A stretch of 64,000 bases of DNA from Ruminococcus flavefaciens ATCC 19208 (GTDB lineage Bacteria; Bacillota; Clostridia; Oscillospirales; Ruminococcaceae): assembly GCF_000518765.1 (NCBI RefSeq), contig NZ_KI912494.1, positions 1-64,000 on the forward strand. Reading direction: 5' to 3'. This document shows, piece by piece, positions 43,730 through 51,443 of the stretch; position 1 is the stretch's first letter, and every line of letters starts with the position of its first letter. Position numbers and translations under genes: made by a program. The notes below the pieces were generated by a model, which had not been told where the DNA came from, did no database searches, and was given only the letters and a program-made list of their open reading frames with translations.

Positions 43730-44047
43730 ATGCATACTATCAGAGAATTATTGGGAGAAGGCGAAAAAATATGGCTTTACATTGAAAATGAAGAGCTATG
43801 GGAGAAGTTCCTTGAAATGACGGAGAATTTTCATTTTGGTGAGCTTACGAGAGACAAATGGAAGTTCGGTCATGTTATCGCTGTACACAGCAACGGTGAA
43901 ATGGGACACGTTCCGATATTTGTGTGGAGTATGTCATTCGGCGATAAAGAGGGAGCACCTGCAAAGTATGACCTGAAAAAAGTCATAAGCGATGAAGCAG
44001 ACGTAAGCTGTCGGACATCTCATTTCAGAGGCAGAATGATATATTGA
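43730..44047 (+). CDS. small protein of unknown function under SAM-riboswitch control
   Basis: 105 residues from ATG 43730 (MHTIRELLGEGEKIW), preceded by TAAGGAGAGTACAG. Frames starting further upstream would lie inside the riboswitch. There is no signal peptide or membrane segment. The protein is Glu-rich and helical at first, then beta-rich (WKFGHVIAVHS...VPIFVWSMSFGDKEG). I recognise no family. S-box control suggests a link with methionine, cysteine or SAM metabolism, but nothing in the sequence shows an enzyme. Confidence 0.75.
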   Translation: MHTIRELLGEGEKIWLYIENEELWEKFLEMTENFHFGELTRDKWKFGHVIAVHSNGEMGHVPIFVWSMSFGDKEGAPAKYDLKKVISDEADVSCRTSHFRGRMIY

Positions 44048-44051
44048 AAAA

Positions 44052-44081
44052 ATGCTCTGCGGAAATATTTCCGCAGAGCAT
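44052..44081 (+). terminator. intrinsic terminator
   Basis: ATGCTCTGCGGAAA and its complement, followed by GATTTACTTT, 5 nt after the riboswitch gene stop. Confidence 0.75.
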
Positions 44082-44378
44082 GATTTACTTTCAGTAATAT
44101 AATTGTAGTTTTTTGCATAGACATTTTGCCCTTACAATATACATTATAGCATAATATGCTTTATATTTCAAGTGCCACAATGACGAATTTTTCGGCGAAA
44201 TATTGTGATATTTAACATCTTAAAACTATTGATTTTTTGTGTGAAATAAAGTATAATAATTAAAAGAAAGAATTTAAATAGGCAAATACAGAAGCAAAAA
44301 GGGATATGGCCGTGATCCTGCTTTCTGTACCAAAATATTCGGCATTTTATTTTATTTTTTTAGAAAAGGAGTTTTGTT
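44082..44378. other. intergenic leader of the flavoprotein gene
   Basis: AT-rich; a TATAAT-like -10 lies near 44252 (AAAGTATAATAATT). No other feature is recognised. Confidence 0.4.
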
Positions 44379-45323
44379 ATGGGATTTACAGTAATGGGCG
44401 TTACAGCAGGACGTAAAGACAGCAATTGCGAGATATTGCTGAAAGAAGCACTCATGGCATGTCAGGAATTAGGTGCCGAGATAACCATGATCAATTTAAA
44501 AGACTATGATCTGCTCGACTGTACGGGCTGTACATCTTGTACAATGGGAATGTCGATGGGCAAAAACACAGGCTGTGCATTGAAGAATAAGGACGATAAG
44601 GATAAGATAATGCAGGTAATGCTCAATCAGGACGCAGTAATATTTGCTGCACCTACATATGCACTTATGCCGTCGTCATTGTTCCTTAAATTCATGCACC
44701 GAAATTTAGCCTATGAGTCTGCATTTCTTACACAGATAGGAGCCATCGAGCCACGTGACCGAGTTGGAGCACTTATATCTGTAGGCGGTTCATACCGTTC
44801 ATGGCAGTCGCTTGCACTTGAATGTATGCAGATAACTACGGTAACAAACAGCTTCAAGATAGTTGATATGTATATGGCTACCGCGGTTCCTGCACCTGCA
44901 CAGGTCCTTCTGTATGAGGAGAAGCTTGCCCGTGCAAGAGAGATAGGACAGAATGTAATGAAGGCACTGAATACACCTGCTGCTGAGAGAAAGTGGTTAG
45001 GTGATCCCGATGCAGGCTGGTGTCCTAATTGTCACAGCAACAGCCTGTGCTTAGGCGATGTTCAGTGGAAAGGATTAAAGTATCCTATCGAGTGTACTGT
45101 ATGCGGAGCAGGCGGCGATCTTGAAAAGACTCCTGACGGAAAGTGGAAATTCGTTATCGCTCCTAACGGACTCGAGCGCGACAGGACCACAGAGGAAGGG
45201 CGCGGAGTGCACTGCGACGAGATAGCCGAAGTTCAGGGCGGATTTTTCATGGATCCAAACGCTCGTGCAGAGGTAGCTCAGAAGCTTGAGAAATACAAAA
45301 AGATAACCTTTAAAGGTATCTGA
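44379..45323 (+). CDS. iron-sulfur-flavoprotein-like NAD(P)H:FMN oxidoreductase with zinc-ribbon C-terminus
   Basis: 314 residues. The flavodoxin-fold domain (1-200) has TAGRKDSNCEILL as flavin loop, CTGCTSCTMGMSMGKNTGC as cysteine cluster motif and APTYALMPSSLFLKFMHR. A C-terminal domain (about 215-314) holds CPNCHS and CTVCGAG, a zinc-ribbon pair. The family reduces flavins or quinones, or carries an iron-sulfur cluster. The start follows AAAAGGAGTTTTGTT. Monocistronic. The zinc ribbon is an addition not usual in small FMN reductases. Confidence 0.85.
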   Translation: MGFTVMGVTAGRKDSNCEILLKEALMACQELGAEITMINLKDYDLLDCTGCTSCTMGMSMGKNTGCALKNKDDKDKIMQVMLNQDAVIFAAPTYALMPSSLFLKFMHRNLAYESAFLTQIGAIEPRDRVGALISVGGSYRSWQSLALECMQITTVTNSFKIVDMYMATAVPAPAQVLLYEEKLARAREIGQNVMKALNTPAAERKWLGDPDAGWCPNCHSNSLCLGDVQWKGLKYPIECTVCGAGGDLEKTPDGKWKFVIAPNGLERDRTTEEGRGVHCDEIAEVQGGFFMDPNARAEVAQKLEKYKKITFKGI

Positions 45324-45342
45324 TAAGTGTAAAACCTGAAAT

Positions 45343-45373
45343 AAACGGCAGAGTCGAAAAGACCCTGCCGTTT
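45343..45373. terminator. bidirectional terminator
   Basis: AAACGGCAG.GTC, GAAAA loop, GAC.CTGCCGTTT between convergent genes. Confidence 0.75.
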
Positions 45374-45399
45374 ATCCTTACTATATATTCAAAAGGAAC

Positions 45400-46056
45400 T
45401 TATTTTTTAAAGAAAGCACCGCTGCCTGCGTTGTCAACATCGTCCTTCCACACATAGCCTGTATCGTCCTGACCGCCTCTTTCCGAGATAGCGATATAGC
45501 CTGTTCCGTTTGTATAAACGGTCTCGGTCGAAGAAGTCAAGCCGTTTTCGTCAAGGGTAATGATGTACTTTGAGCAGTTGTCATAGTGCAGAACAGCTCT
45601 GCCGTCGAACTGACCTGTAATGTACCAGTTATCTATCTGTGTGTCGGATACCTTGCGTGATATATTTACTTTGTAGCCATTTCCGATGTTGTCTAATACC
45701 ATAGAGAAATTGCTGTTGTTCTCATCGAAGAACTGACCTGCAAAAAGGTCTTCTGTATCTAAATTAACGTGAGAGCCTGCTGACTCATAAGCAGCATCAG
45801 TTGTTTCGGCAGATACATCGGCTGCTGTTGTAGTCTCTGTGTTTGTATTTTCTGCGGCAGCTGTAGTAGTTACGGCAGCAGTTTCAGCAACTATAGCAGT
45901 TGTCTCAGCAGCCTCCTGTGCAGCAGCAGTTGTCTCAGCAGCGGCTGTGGTAGTTGGAGTTTTTGAAGAATGATCCGGTCTCTGATGAGATTCCTCTTTG
46001 CCGCAGCTGCAAAGTGCCATTGTCATAATAAGAGCAAAAACTAATCTTTTTTTCAT
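45400..46056 (-). CDS. lipoprotein with Thr/Ala-rich stalk, probable ECF target
   Basis: 218 residues. Lipobox ALCSCGKEE (Cys18), a Thr/Ala/Glu-rich stalk (about 34-95) and a C-terminal beta-rich domain (about 97-218) without a recognised family (FSMVLDNIGNGYKVNISRKV, ...WYITGQFDGRAVLHY). It is read from a promoter whose -35 core, spacing and -10 match those of the sigma gene at 47.9 kb. It may be a ligand-binding or sensing component. The start follows CAGGAGATAATATT. Confidence 0.75.
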   Translation of the reverse strand: MKKRLVFALIMTMALCSCGKEESHQRPDHSSKTPTTTAAAETTAAAQEAAETTAIVAETAAVTTTAAAENTNTETTTAADVSAETTDAAYESAGSHVNLDTEDLFAGQFFDENNSNFSMVLDNIGNGYKVNISRKVSDTQIDNWYITGQFDGRAVLHYDNCSKYIITLDENGLTSSTETVYTNGTGYIAISERGGQDDTGYVWKDDVDNAGSGAFFKK

Positions 46057-46126
46057 AATATTATCTCCTGTTTGAAAATTTTCTGAGCAGTGCGCGAAAT
46101 GGTATACGCACTGCAGCTTTCATAAC

Positions 46127-46158
46127 ATACAAACGACATGAGAAGGAAAAACGTGTCA
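46127..46158 (-). promoter_or_regulatory. group 2 ECF promoter of the 45.4-kb lipoprotein
   Basis: Minus strand TGACACG (46152-46158), 16 nt, CGTTTGTAT (46127-46135), then TTATGAAAGC. The ACG, the 16-nt spacer and CGTTTGTAT all match 47768-47795. Confidence 0.65.
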
Positions 46159-46413
46159 TTAATTTTGCGATTTCAGCGTTTTATACAACAAAAATATGCA
46201 TTTGTCATTAAAAATGAGTATAAATCAAATACTTCATCATGTACTCAATTATCATAAAATTAATGCCGAACACAGGCGCAGAATGGCTGATAAGCAATTA
46301 GCCACCGCAAAATTCGACTTGTCAAGCGCAAAAAATGACTTGTAAAAAAATTACCATATGTTAAAATCGAATTAAGGCTCGAAAAACGGGCAGAAAGAGA
46401 GGAAATATGCCGA
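46159..46413. other. intergenic upstream of the xylanase gene
   Basis: GACTTGT occurs twice (near 46316 and 46336), and TTGTAA with a TTAAAAT -10-like box (near 46338 and 46360) may be the xylanase promoter. Nothing else is seen. Confidence 0.35.
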
Positions 46414-47682
46414 ATGATGATTAAAATTCTGAAAAAGATATCAATTGCTGCGGCATTTGCGTGTATTATAAGTACATTCACAGGCTGTAGTCAGAATAAT
46501 AAGGAGAGCGGCGGAAAGACTCAGGTTTTCCATGAAAATATTACAGGTACAGCTGACGGATACGATTATGAGCTATGGAAAGATGAGGGAGATACAACCT
46601 TCAATGTAGAGGCAGGCGGTGGTAATTTCTCATGCGAATGGGAGAATATCAATAATGCGCTCTTCCGCCGCGGTAAGAAATATGACTGCACAAAGACCTA
46701 TCAGGAACTGGGAAATATTTCCATTGACTACGGCGTGGACTATCAGCCCATAGGCAATTCGTATATGTGCGTATACGGCTGGACAAGAGAGCCCCTTGTA
46801 GAGTATTATATAGTAGAATCATGGGGAAGCTGGAGACCGCCCGGAGCACCTGCTGCACTGGGTACAGTAACAGTTGACGGCGGTACATACGATATATACA
46901 AGACCACAAGATACGAACAGCCCTCCATCGACGGTACTCAGACCTTTGAGCAGTACTGGAGCGTAAGGCGCACAAAGCCCGACAGCAGCGGCAACAAGAT
47001 AGAAGGTACTATATCTATATCAAAGCATTTCGATGCATGGAAGAAGTGCGGACTTGAGCTCGGAAAGATGTATGAGGTCGCACTTACCATAGAGGGCTAT
47101 CAGTCGCAGGGCAAGGCTACTATATATAAGAATGCCCTGAAAGTGGGCGGAACATATTCCGAGGCAAATGATATAGATGTAACAGTTGACTACGACGCTA
47201 TCGCAAAGCTTGAAAGCTCGGTCACAGAGGGTGATCCCACAGAAGCAGGCTTCTTTGATATAAGCTTTGAAAAGGGAGCTGAGGGCTGGATACCACGAGG
47301 AGGTTCGCTGGTGACTGTAGACAAGGAAAATTCCTCTGACGGCAGCCAGTCGCTGTTCGTAAGCGGAAGAACGGATAACTGGAACGGTGCGGCTATTATG
47401 CTCAGCAGTGATACCTACAAGCCCGGAAAGGCATATAAATTCTCTGCAAAGGCAATGCAGAAAAGCGGCGAAGATGTGACCATGAAGCTGACTATGCAGT
47501 ACAATGACGGTACAGAAAAGTACGACGAGGTAGCACTGGTAACAGCCAAGAGCGGTGAATGGGTTACGCTTTCCAATGATGCATATGTTATCCCTGAAGG
47601 CGCAGAGATGTTACAGCTCTACGTGGAGTCTCCCGACAGTCTCACCGACTTTTATATTGATGAGGTATCAGGAGCAGAATAA
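46414..47682 (+). CDS. lipoprotein endo-1,4-beta-xylanase (GH11) with C-terminal CBM
   Basis: 422 residues. Lipobox TFTGC (Cys25), a GH11 jelly-roll catalytic domain (about 45-245) and a carbohydrate-binding module of the CBM4/9/22 type (about 280-420; [16 protein letters not shown], ...DFYIDEVSG). The GH11 landmarks are [20 protein letters not shown] (nucleophile Glu130), [18 protein letters not shown] and the acid/base Glu227 in TIEGYQSQG. It hydrolyses xylan backbones. It has no dockerin; the lipobox predicts membrane attachment, unusual for GH11 enzymes. The start follows AGAGAGGAA. Confidence 0.93.
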   Translation: MMIKILKKISIAAAFACIISTFTGCSQNNKESGGKTQVFHENITGTADGYDYELWKDEGDTTFNVEAGGGNFSCEWENINNALFRRGKKYDCTKTYQELGNISIDYGVDYQPIGNSYMCVYGWTREPLVEYYIVESWGSWRPPGAPAALGTVTVDGGTYDIYKTTRYEQPSIDGTQTFEQYWSVRRTKPDSSGNKIEGTISISKHFDAWKKCGLELGKMYEVALTIEGYQSQGKATIYKNALKVGGTYSEANDIDVTVDYDAIAKLESSVTEGDPTEAGFFDISFEKGAEGWIPRGGSLVTVDKENSSDGSQSLFVSGRTDNWNGAAIMLSSDTYKPGKAYKFSAKAMQKSGEDVTMKLTMQYNDGTEKYDEVALVTAKSGEWVTLSNDAYVIPEGAEMLQLYVESPDSLTDFYIDEVSGAE

Positions 47683-47711
47683 GCTGTAAAGCTCGGAAAA
47701 CCGCATATTAT

Positions 47712-47740
47712 AGAGCCGATCTCAGTGGTCGGCTCTTTAT
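47712..47740 (+). terminator. xylanase terminator
   Basis: AGAGCCGA, loop, TCGGCTCT followed by TTATGTTTTT. Confidence 0.75.
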
Positions 47741-47762
47741 GTTTTTATGTCGGAAAAAAATT

Positions 47763-47795
47763 TTGTGACGAAAGCTCGCAAGTGTACGTTTGTAT
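47763..47795 (+). promoter_or_regulatory. group 2 ECF promoter of the 47.9-kb sigma operon
   Basis: TTGTGACG (47763-47770), 16 nt, CGTTTGTAT (47787-47795), then ATAGTGAAAGC. Confidence 0.65.
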
Positions 47796-47880
47796 ATAGT
47801 GAAAGCGACCATGGAAGCTTTAAACGGCTGTGTTCCTGTACACAGGACATGACCGCAAAAACCAAAAAGGAGGGTACCGC

Positions 47881-48453
47881 ATGACAGGCGGCGAATATCT
47901 TGAACTTCTGGAAAAGTCTCAGAAGAAGGCACATGAGAAACTGTTTGAGGAATATTACAGCTATGTCCGTGCAATAGCGTTTAACAGGCTCAGGAGCGTT
48001 GGGACTAATGAAGATGTAGAGGAGTGCATGAGTGATATATTTGCGCGAATATTCTTTACATTCGGTGAAAAGTATAACAACGGCGACATGAAGCCATTTA
48101 TAGGAGTAGTGGCTAAGCGGATAAGCATTGACCATTACAGGAGTCTTATGCGCCATACTGATAAGACATTTTCAATAGATGAAGATACAAGCCGTGAGCT
48201 GGGTTCGGACGAAGACCTTGTAAGCGAAAGCGAAAGGACTGAACTTAGGCGTATACTGATGGATAGTATCAATTCGTTGGGAGAGCCCGATTCTACCATA
48301 ATAATACAGAAGTACTATTATGCTAAACGGTCACAGCAGATTGGGGAATTACTTTCAATGAAACCGTCAACAGTGCGGATGCGCTGTAAGAGGGCAGTGG
48401 AAAAACTTCGCAGTATACTTGTTAAAATGGGTATAAAGGAGGAAATGATATGA
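47881..48453 (+). CDS. ECF sigma factor, group 2
   Basis: 190 residues from ATG 47881 (MTGGEYLELLEKSQ), after AAAAGGAGGGTACCG; a longer upstream frame lacks a ribosome site. Region 2: NEDVEECMSDIFARIFF; region 4: QQIGELLSMKPSTVRMRCKRAVEKL. It shares GEPDSTIIIQKYYY with the sigma factors at 56.7 and 58.7 kb. It overlaps its anti-sigma gene by 4 nt (ATGA). Confidence 0.9.
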   Translation: MTGGEYLELLEKSQKKAHEKLFEEYYSYVRAIAFNRLRSVGTNEDVEECMSDIFARIFFTFGEKYNNGDMKPFIGVVAKRISIDHYRSLMRHTDKTFSIDEDTSRELGSDEDLVSESERTELRRILMDSINSLGEPDSTIIIQKYYYAKRSQQIGELLSMKPSTVRMRCKRAVEKLRSILVKMGIKEEMI

Positions 48454-49757
48454 AAGATCTAAAGCTTGACATTCTTAACAGAGCCGATGATGATATCATT
48501 GATAGTCTTGTTCCTTTTTCGTCAGATGACAAAAAGACAAAAAAGCGAATACTTGCAATGAGCGAGAAAAAATTAGCAGAATTACAGAGAGGTTCCGAAT
48601 CAGAAACAAACGAAATAAGCGTCCGCGGAGTAGAACAGTATCGACGTCCTGTATGGTACAGACCTTTATGCGCAGCAGCAGCTTTTGTTGTTATGGCAGG
48701 CGGAATAGGAATGCTTACGTTGCTGAACAGAACAAAGGGAAATCAGTTTGATGACCCTGATGAAATTAATATTGCGGCTACAACAGAAGCAGATACGACC
48801 GAAACAAACACCGAAGCTGATACAACAGAAGTTCAGACTACAGAAGCAGCAACAGAAGCACAGACAGAAATAAACGGTCATACATTTGAAGAAATGAAGG
48901 GCATTGCAGACGAGCTTCTGCCTCATTGGATCGAAGCGAGAAATCTGTATTCAAAGCCGAATATTGACACAAGCGGAGAACAGTTAAAGATATGGTCATC
49001 TCATTTTGAAGAAGATCTTATATACTACAAGATCAATAATCCGCATTTTACTTCATACGATGAACTTATAAGTTATTACAGTCCGTATTTCATTGATCCT
49101 GTAAGTCAGTTCTATTGCTACAGGATAGACGGTGATGATACTTCTGTACTTAAAAATGATGAGAACATTCATGGTATGATCGAGTATAAGGGAGAGCTGT
49201 ACGCACATGAATATCTTACTCCGACTGTACCCGATTATGCAGCCGACACACCTATTTCAGAAAAGCCGTCTCAGATCAGAGAGGATTCTTTTAGGTGGGA
49301 GAGAGTTACGATCTGTCAGCCAGATGATGAGTATCTTGGCAGCGGTTCTGGGGGCTGGGTAGCTATTTTGGATATGGAATTCATTAAGGACGATGACGGC
49401 GTATGGAAAATAGCTTCATGCCAGCCATCTTCAGTCGAAAAGGAGAGCTTCGATGCTGAGTCGGGATCTTCAACAGAAGCAACAGCAAACCAAATATCAG
49501 CAGAAACAAATACCGATTATGATACTGTATATGATACAGTCAGGGAGTATTTGAAAAACGAGTATGACTATACAGGCATAGTTACAATCAATTTAGCTGA
49601 TCAGCTTTATGACAATGTAGAGATCATTAATGATAACTATGTAAACAATAATAACTGGATAAGTTGTACCTGCAGCAGCCTTCTCCATGACGGCAGCCTG
49701 CTGACGATCTTTCTTGATGAAAACGGAACGATTTTCGCAAAAAACATAACGCATTAA
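48450..49757 (+). CDS. transmembrane anti-sigma factor-like protein
   Basis: 435 residues. Cytoplasmic part (1-70) ends in SVRGVEQYRR, then a membrane segment (about 72-92), a Thr/Glu-rich linker (about 108-140) and a large ectodomain. The first half of the ectodomain (about 145-330) includes NPHFTSYDELISYYSPYFID, loosely like IseA-type inhibitor domains (low certainty). The second half (about 355-435) is unassigned. Coupled to the sigma gene by an ATGA overlap. Its function is inferred from topology and gene order. Confidence 0.75.
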   Translation: MKDLKLDILNRADDDIIDSLVPFSSDDKKTKKRILAMSEKKLAELQRGSESETNEISVRGVEQYRRPVWYRPLCAAAAFVVMAGGIGMLTLLNRTKGNQFDDPDEINIAATTEADTTETNTEADTTEVQTTEAATEAQTEINGHTFEEMKGIADELLPHWIEARNLYSKPNIDTSGEQLKIWSSHFEEDLIYYKINNPHFTSYDELISYYSPYFIDPVSQFYCYRIDGDDTSVLKNDENIHGMIEYKGELYAHEYLTPTVPDYAADTPISEKPSQIREDSFRWERVTICQPDDEYLGSGSGGWVAILDMEFIKDDDGVWKIASCQPSSVEKESFDAESGSSTEATANQISAETNTDYDTVYDTVREYLKNEYDYTGIVTINLADQLYDNVEIINDNYVNNNNWISCTCSSLLHDGSLLTIFLDENGTIFAKNITH

Positions 49758-49761
49758 CATC

Positions 49762-49796
49762 AGCTCTCCTTCGGCTAAGGTCGGAGGAGAGCTTTT
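49762..49796 (+). terminator. intrinsic terminator
   Basis: AGCTCTCCTTCG pairs, with one G-T pair, to CGGAGGAGAGCT; TTTTTAAT follows. Confidence 0.75.
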
Positions 49797-49859
49797 TAAT
49801 ACTTTTATGGCTCACATAAAGGCATCGGATATTGTCGGAAATTTGATACAAATTGTCAA

Positions 49860-49888
49860 TTGACGGAAAAAACAATGTTTGTTATAAT
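49860..49888 (+). promoter_or_regulatory. SigA promoter with palindromic -35
   Basis: TTGACG (49860-49865), 17 nt, TATAAT (49883-49888). The perfect palindrome GTCAATTGAC (49855-49864) overlaps the -35 and may be an operator. Confidence 0.65.
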
Positions 49889-49938
49889 ATATTTATTATT
49901 AAGGACGTATGTCCGAAGGATATAGAGGTATGAGAGTT

Positions 49939-51303
49939 ATGAAAAAGATGTATTTGAAAATGGCAGCAGTTTTACCGCTTGCAGCTGTTATCGTAAGCTG
50001 CGGAAGGGTAACTATTGACCCTAATGACTATCTTAATGTCGAGTTTGAGGGAATGGATTCTGTTGCAGTGGCAACCTACAGCATTGACTATGAGAAAATG
50101 GTCACCGATAACCTGAAGGCTTTCGATATAAAGAGCAAGAAGGACGAAAAGGATATCGAAAGAGCTGTAAAGAAGCTGAAAAAGTATCTCGGCGGCGAGC
50201 TTGACAACACAAGAGAGCTTTCAAACGGCGATAAGATCACATTCGAGTGGGACGATGACGATATTGAGAAGCTTGAAAAGAAGTACAATATAAAGCTCAA
50301 GGTAAGCGATAAGACTATCGAAGTTACCGATCTTGATGTTCCTGAGGAATTTGATCCTTTTGAGTATCTTGATATCGAGTACACAGGCGTTGGCGAAAAC
50401 AGCGTAATGTCCTTCAAGGTAGATGATGATCTTCCTGTAAATCTCGGCTTTGATGCTGATAAGAAATACGGCTTAAAGAACGGCGATAAGGTAACGGTTA
50501 CCTTCGGACCTTCATATTATGATGAAGAGGATATAATGGAATCCTGCTTTAACAAGGGCTACAAGCCGACTCAGATAAAGAAGGAGTACACGGTTGAAGG
50601 TGTGCCTTCATATGTTGAGAAGATAGCAGATATCGAAAAGGCTTCCTACGACAGAATGGACAAGTATGCTCTTGACAGCTTCAAGGAACTTGCTGACTCA
50701 TGGGATGACAAGGAGCTTGTTGACGTTGAGCTTGCAGGTGTTGATCTGTATATTCCTAAGGAGACAGGCTATTTTACACCTAAAAATATAGTTTGCTATG
50801 TGTATAAGGTAACTGCAAAGGATCCCGAGGCAGGCAAGGAAGAGGAAAAGAAGGAAGAAGAGAAGAAGGAAGAGACGACAGAGGCAGAAAAGACAACAGC
50901 AGCCGAGGAGACTACAACAAAGGCTGATGAGAAGAAGGACGAAGCTGCTACAACAGCTGCTGATGATAAGAAGTCGGAAGAGACTACAACAACAGCTAAG
51001 TCCGAGGACAAGGAAAAGACTACAGAAGCCAAGAAGGACGACAAGAAGAGCAAGGATACATTTACATATTACTACTACACACTCTTCGAGAATGTTGTAA
51101 CTCCCGATAATGGTAAGGGAAGCGATTTCCCGAATGTAAGCATCATAGTTCCCGACAGCGATATATTCTTCGGTGAGATCTATGGCGAAGGCTTTAAGAA
51201 GGGAAATGTTGTCTTTGATGGATTTGAGACGCTTGATAAGCTCAGAGATTCGATCAAGGAAGACTATAAGGACGCCAAGTTCGAGACAGATATCAAGAAG
51301 TGA
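49939..51303 (+). CDS. highly charged lipoprotein of unknown function
   Basis: 454 residues from ATG 49939 (MKKMYLKMAAVLPLA); in-frame ATGs at 49909 and 49930 are alternatives. Lipobox VIVSC gives Cys21 or so. Two or three similar beta-domains follow (about 30-110, 120-205), each with D(Y/P).EYL..E(Y/F).G and NGDKIT/NGDKVT turns. A Lys/Glu/Thr-rich low-complexity segment (about 285-365) precedes a C-terminal domain of about 85 residues. No family recognised. Monocistronic, with a strong promoter at 49860. Confidence 0.75.
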   Translation: MKKMYLKMAAVLPLAAVIVSCGRVTIDPNDYLNVEFEGMDSVAVATYSIDYEKMVTDNLKAFDIKSKKDEKDIERAVKKLKKYLGGELDNTRELSNGDKITFEWDDDDIEKLEKKYNIKLKVSDKTIEVTDLDVPEEFDPFEYLDIEYTGVGENSVMSFKVDDDLPVNLGFDADKKYGLKNGDKVTVTFGPSYYDEEDIMESCFNKGYKPTQIKKEYTVEGVPSYVEKIADIEKASYDRMDKYALDSFKELADSWDDKELVDVELAGVDLYIPKETGYFTPKNIVCYVYKVTAKDPEAGKEEEKKEEEKKEETTEAEKTTAAEETTTKADEKKDEAATTAADDKKSEETTTTAKSEDKEKTTEAKKDDKKSKDTFTYYYYTLFENVVTPDNGKGSDFPNVSIIVPDSDIFFGEIYGEGFKKGNVVFDGFETLDKLRDSIKEDYKDAKFETDIKK

Positions 51304-51313
51304 TAAATAACGT

Positions 51314-51346
51314 AAACGCCCGATAATTTGAATTATCGGGCGTTTT
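51314..51346 (+). terminator. intrinsic terminator
   Basis: AAACGCCCGATAATT and its complement, then TTTTTATA. Confidence 0.8.
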
Positions 51347-51363
51347 TATATATTCCGGGATAT

Positions 51364-51415
51364 AAAACTGCCCCTTCAGCAGCTGGAGAAATAAAGCCGA
51401 CTGAAGGGGAGTTTA
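51364..51415 (-). terminator. probable terminator of the 51.4-kb dockerin gene
   Basis: AAACT and CCCCTTCAG pair with CTGAAGGGG and AGTTT around a 25-nt loop; on the minus strand it follows the dockerin gene stop. Confidence 0.5.
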
Positions 51416-51443
51416 TCAAGGAATGTGGGATATGATGAAAACT

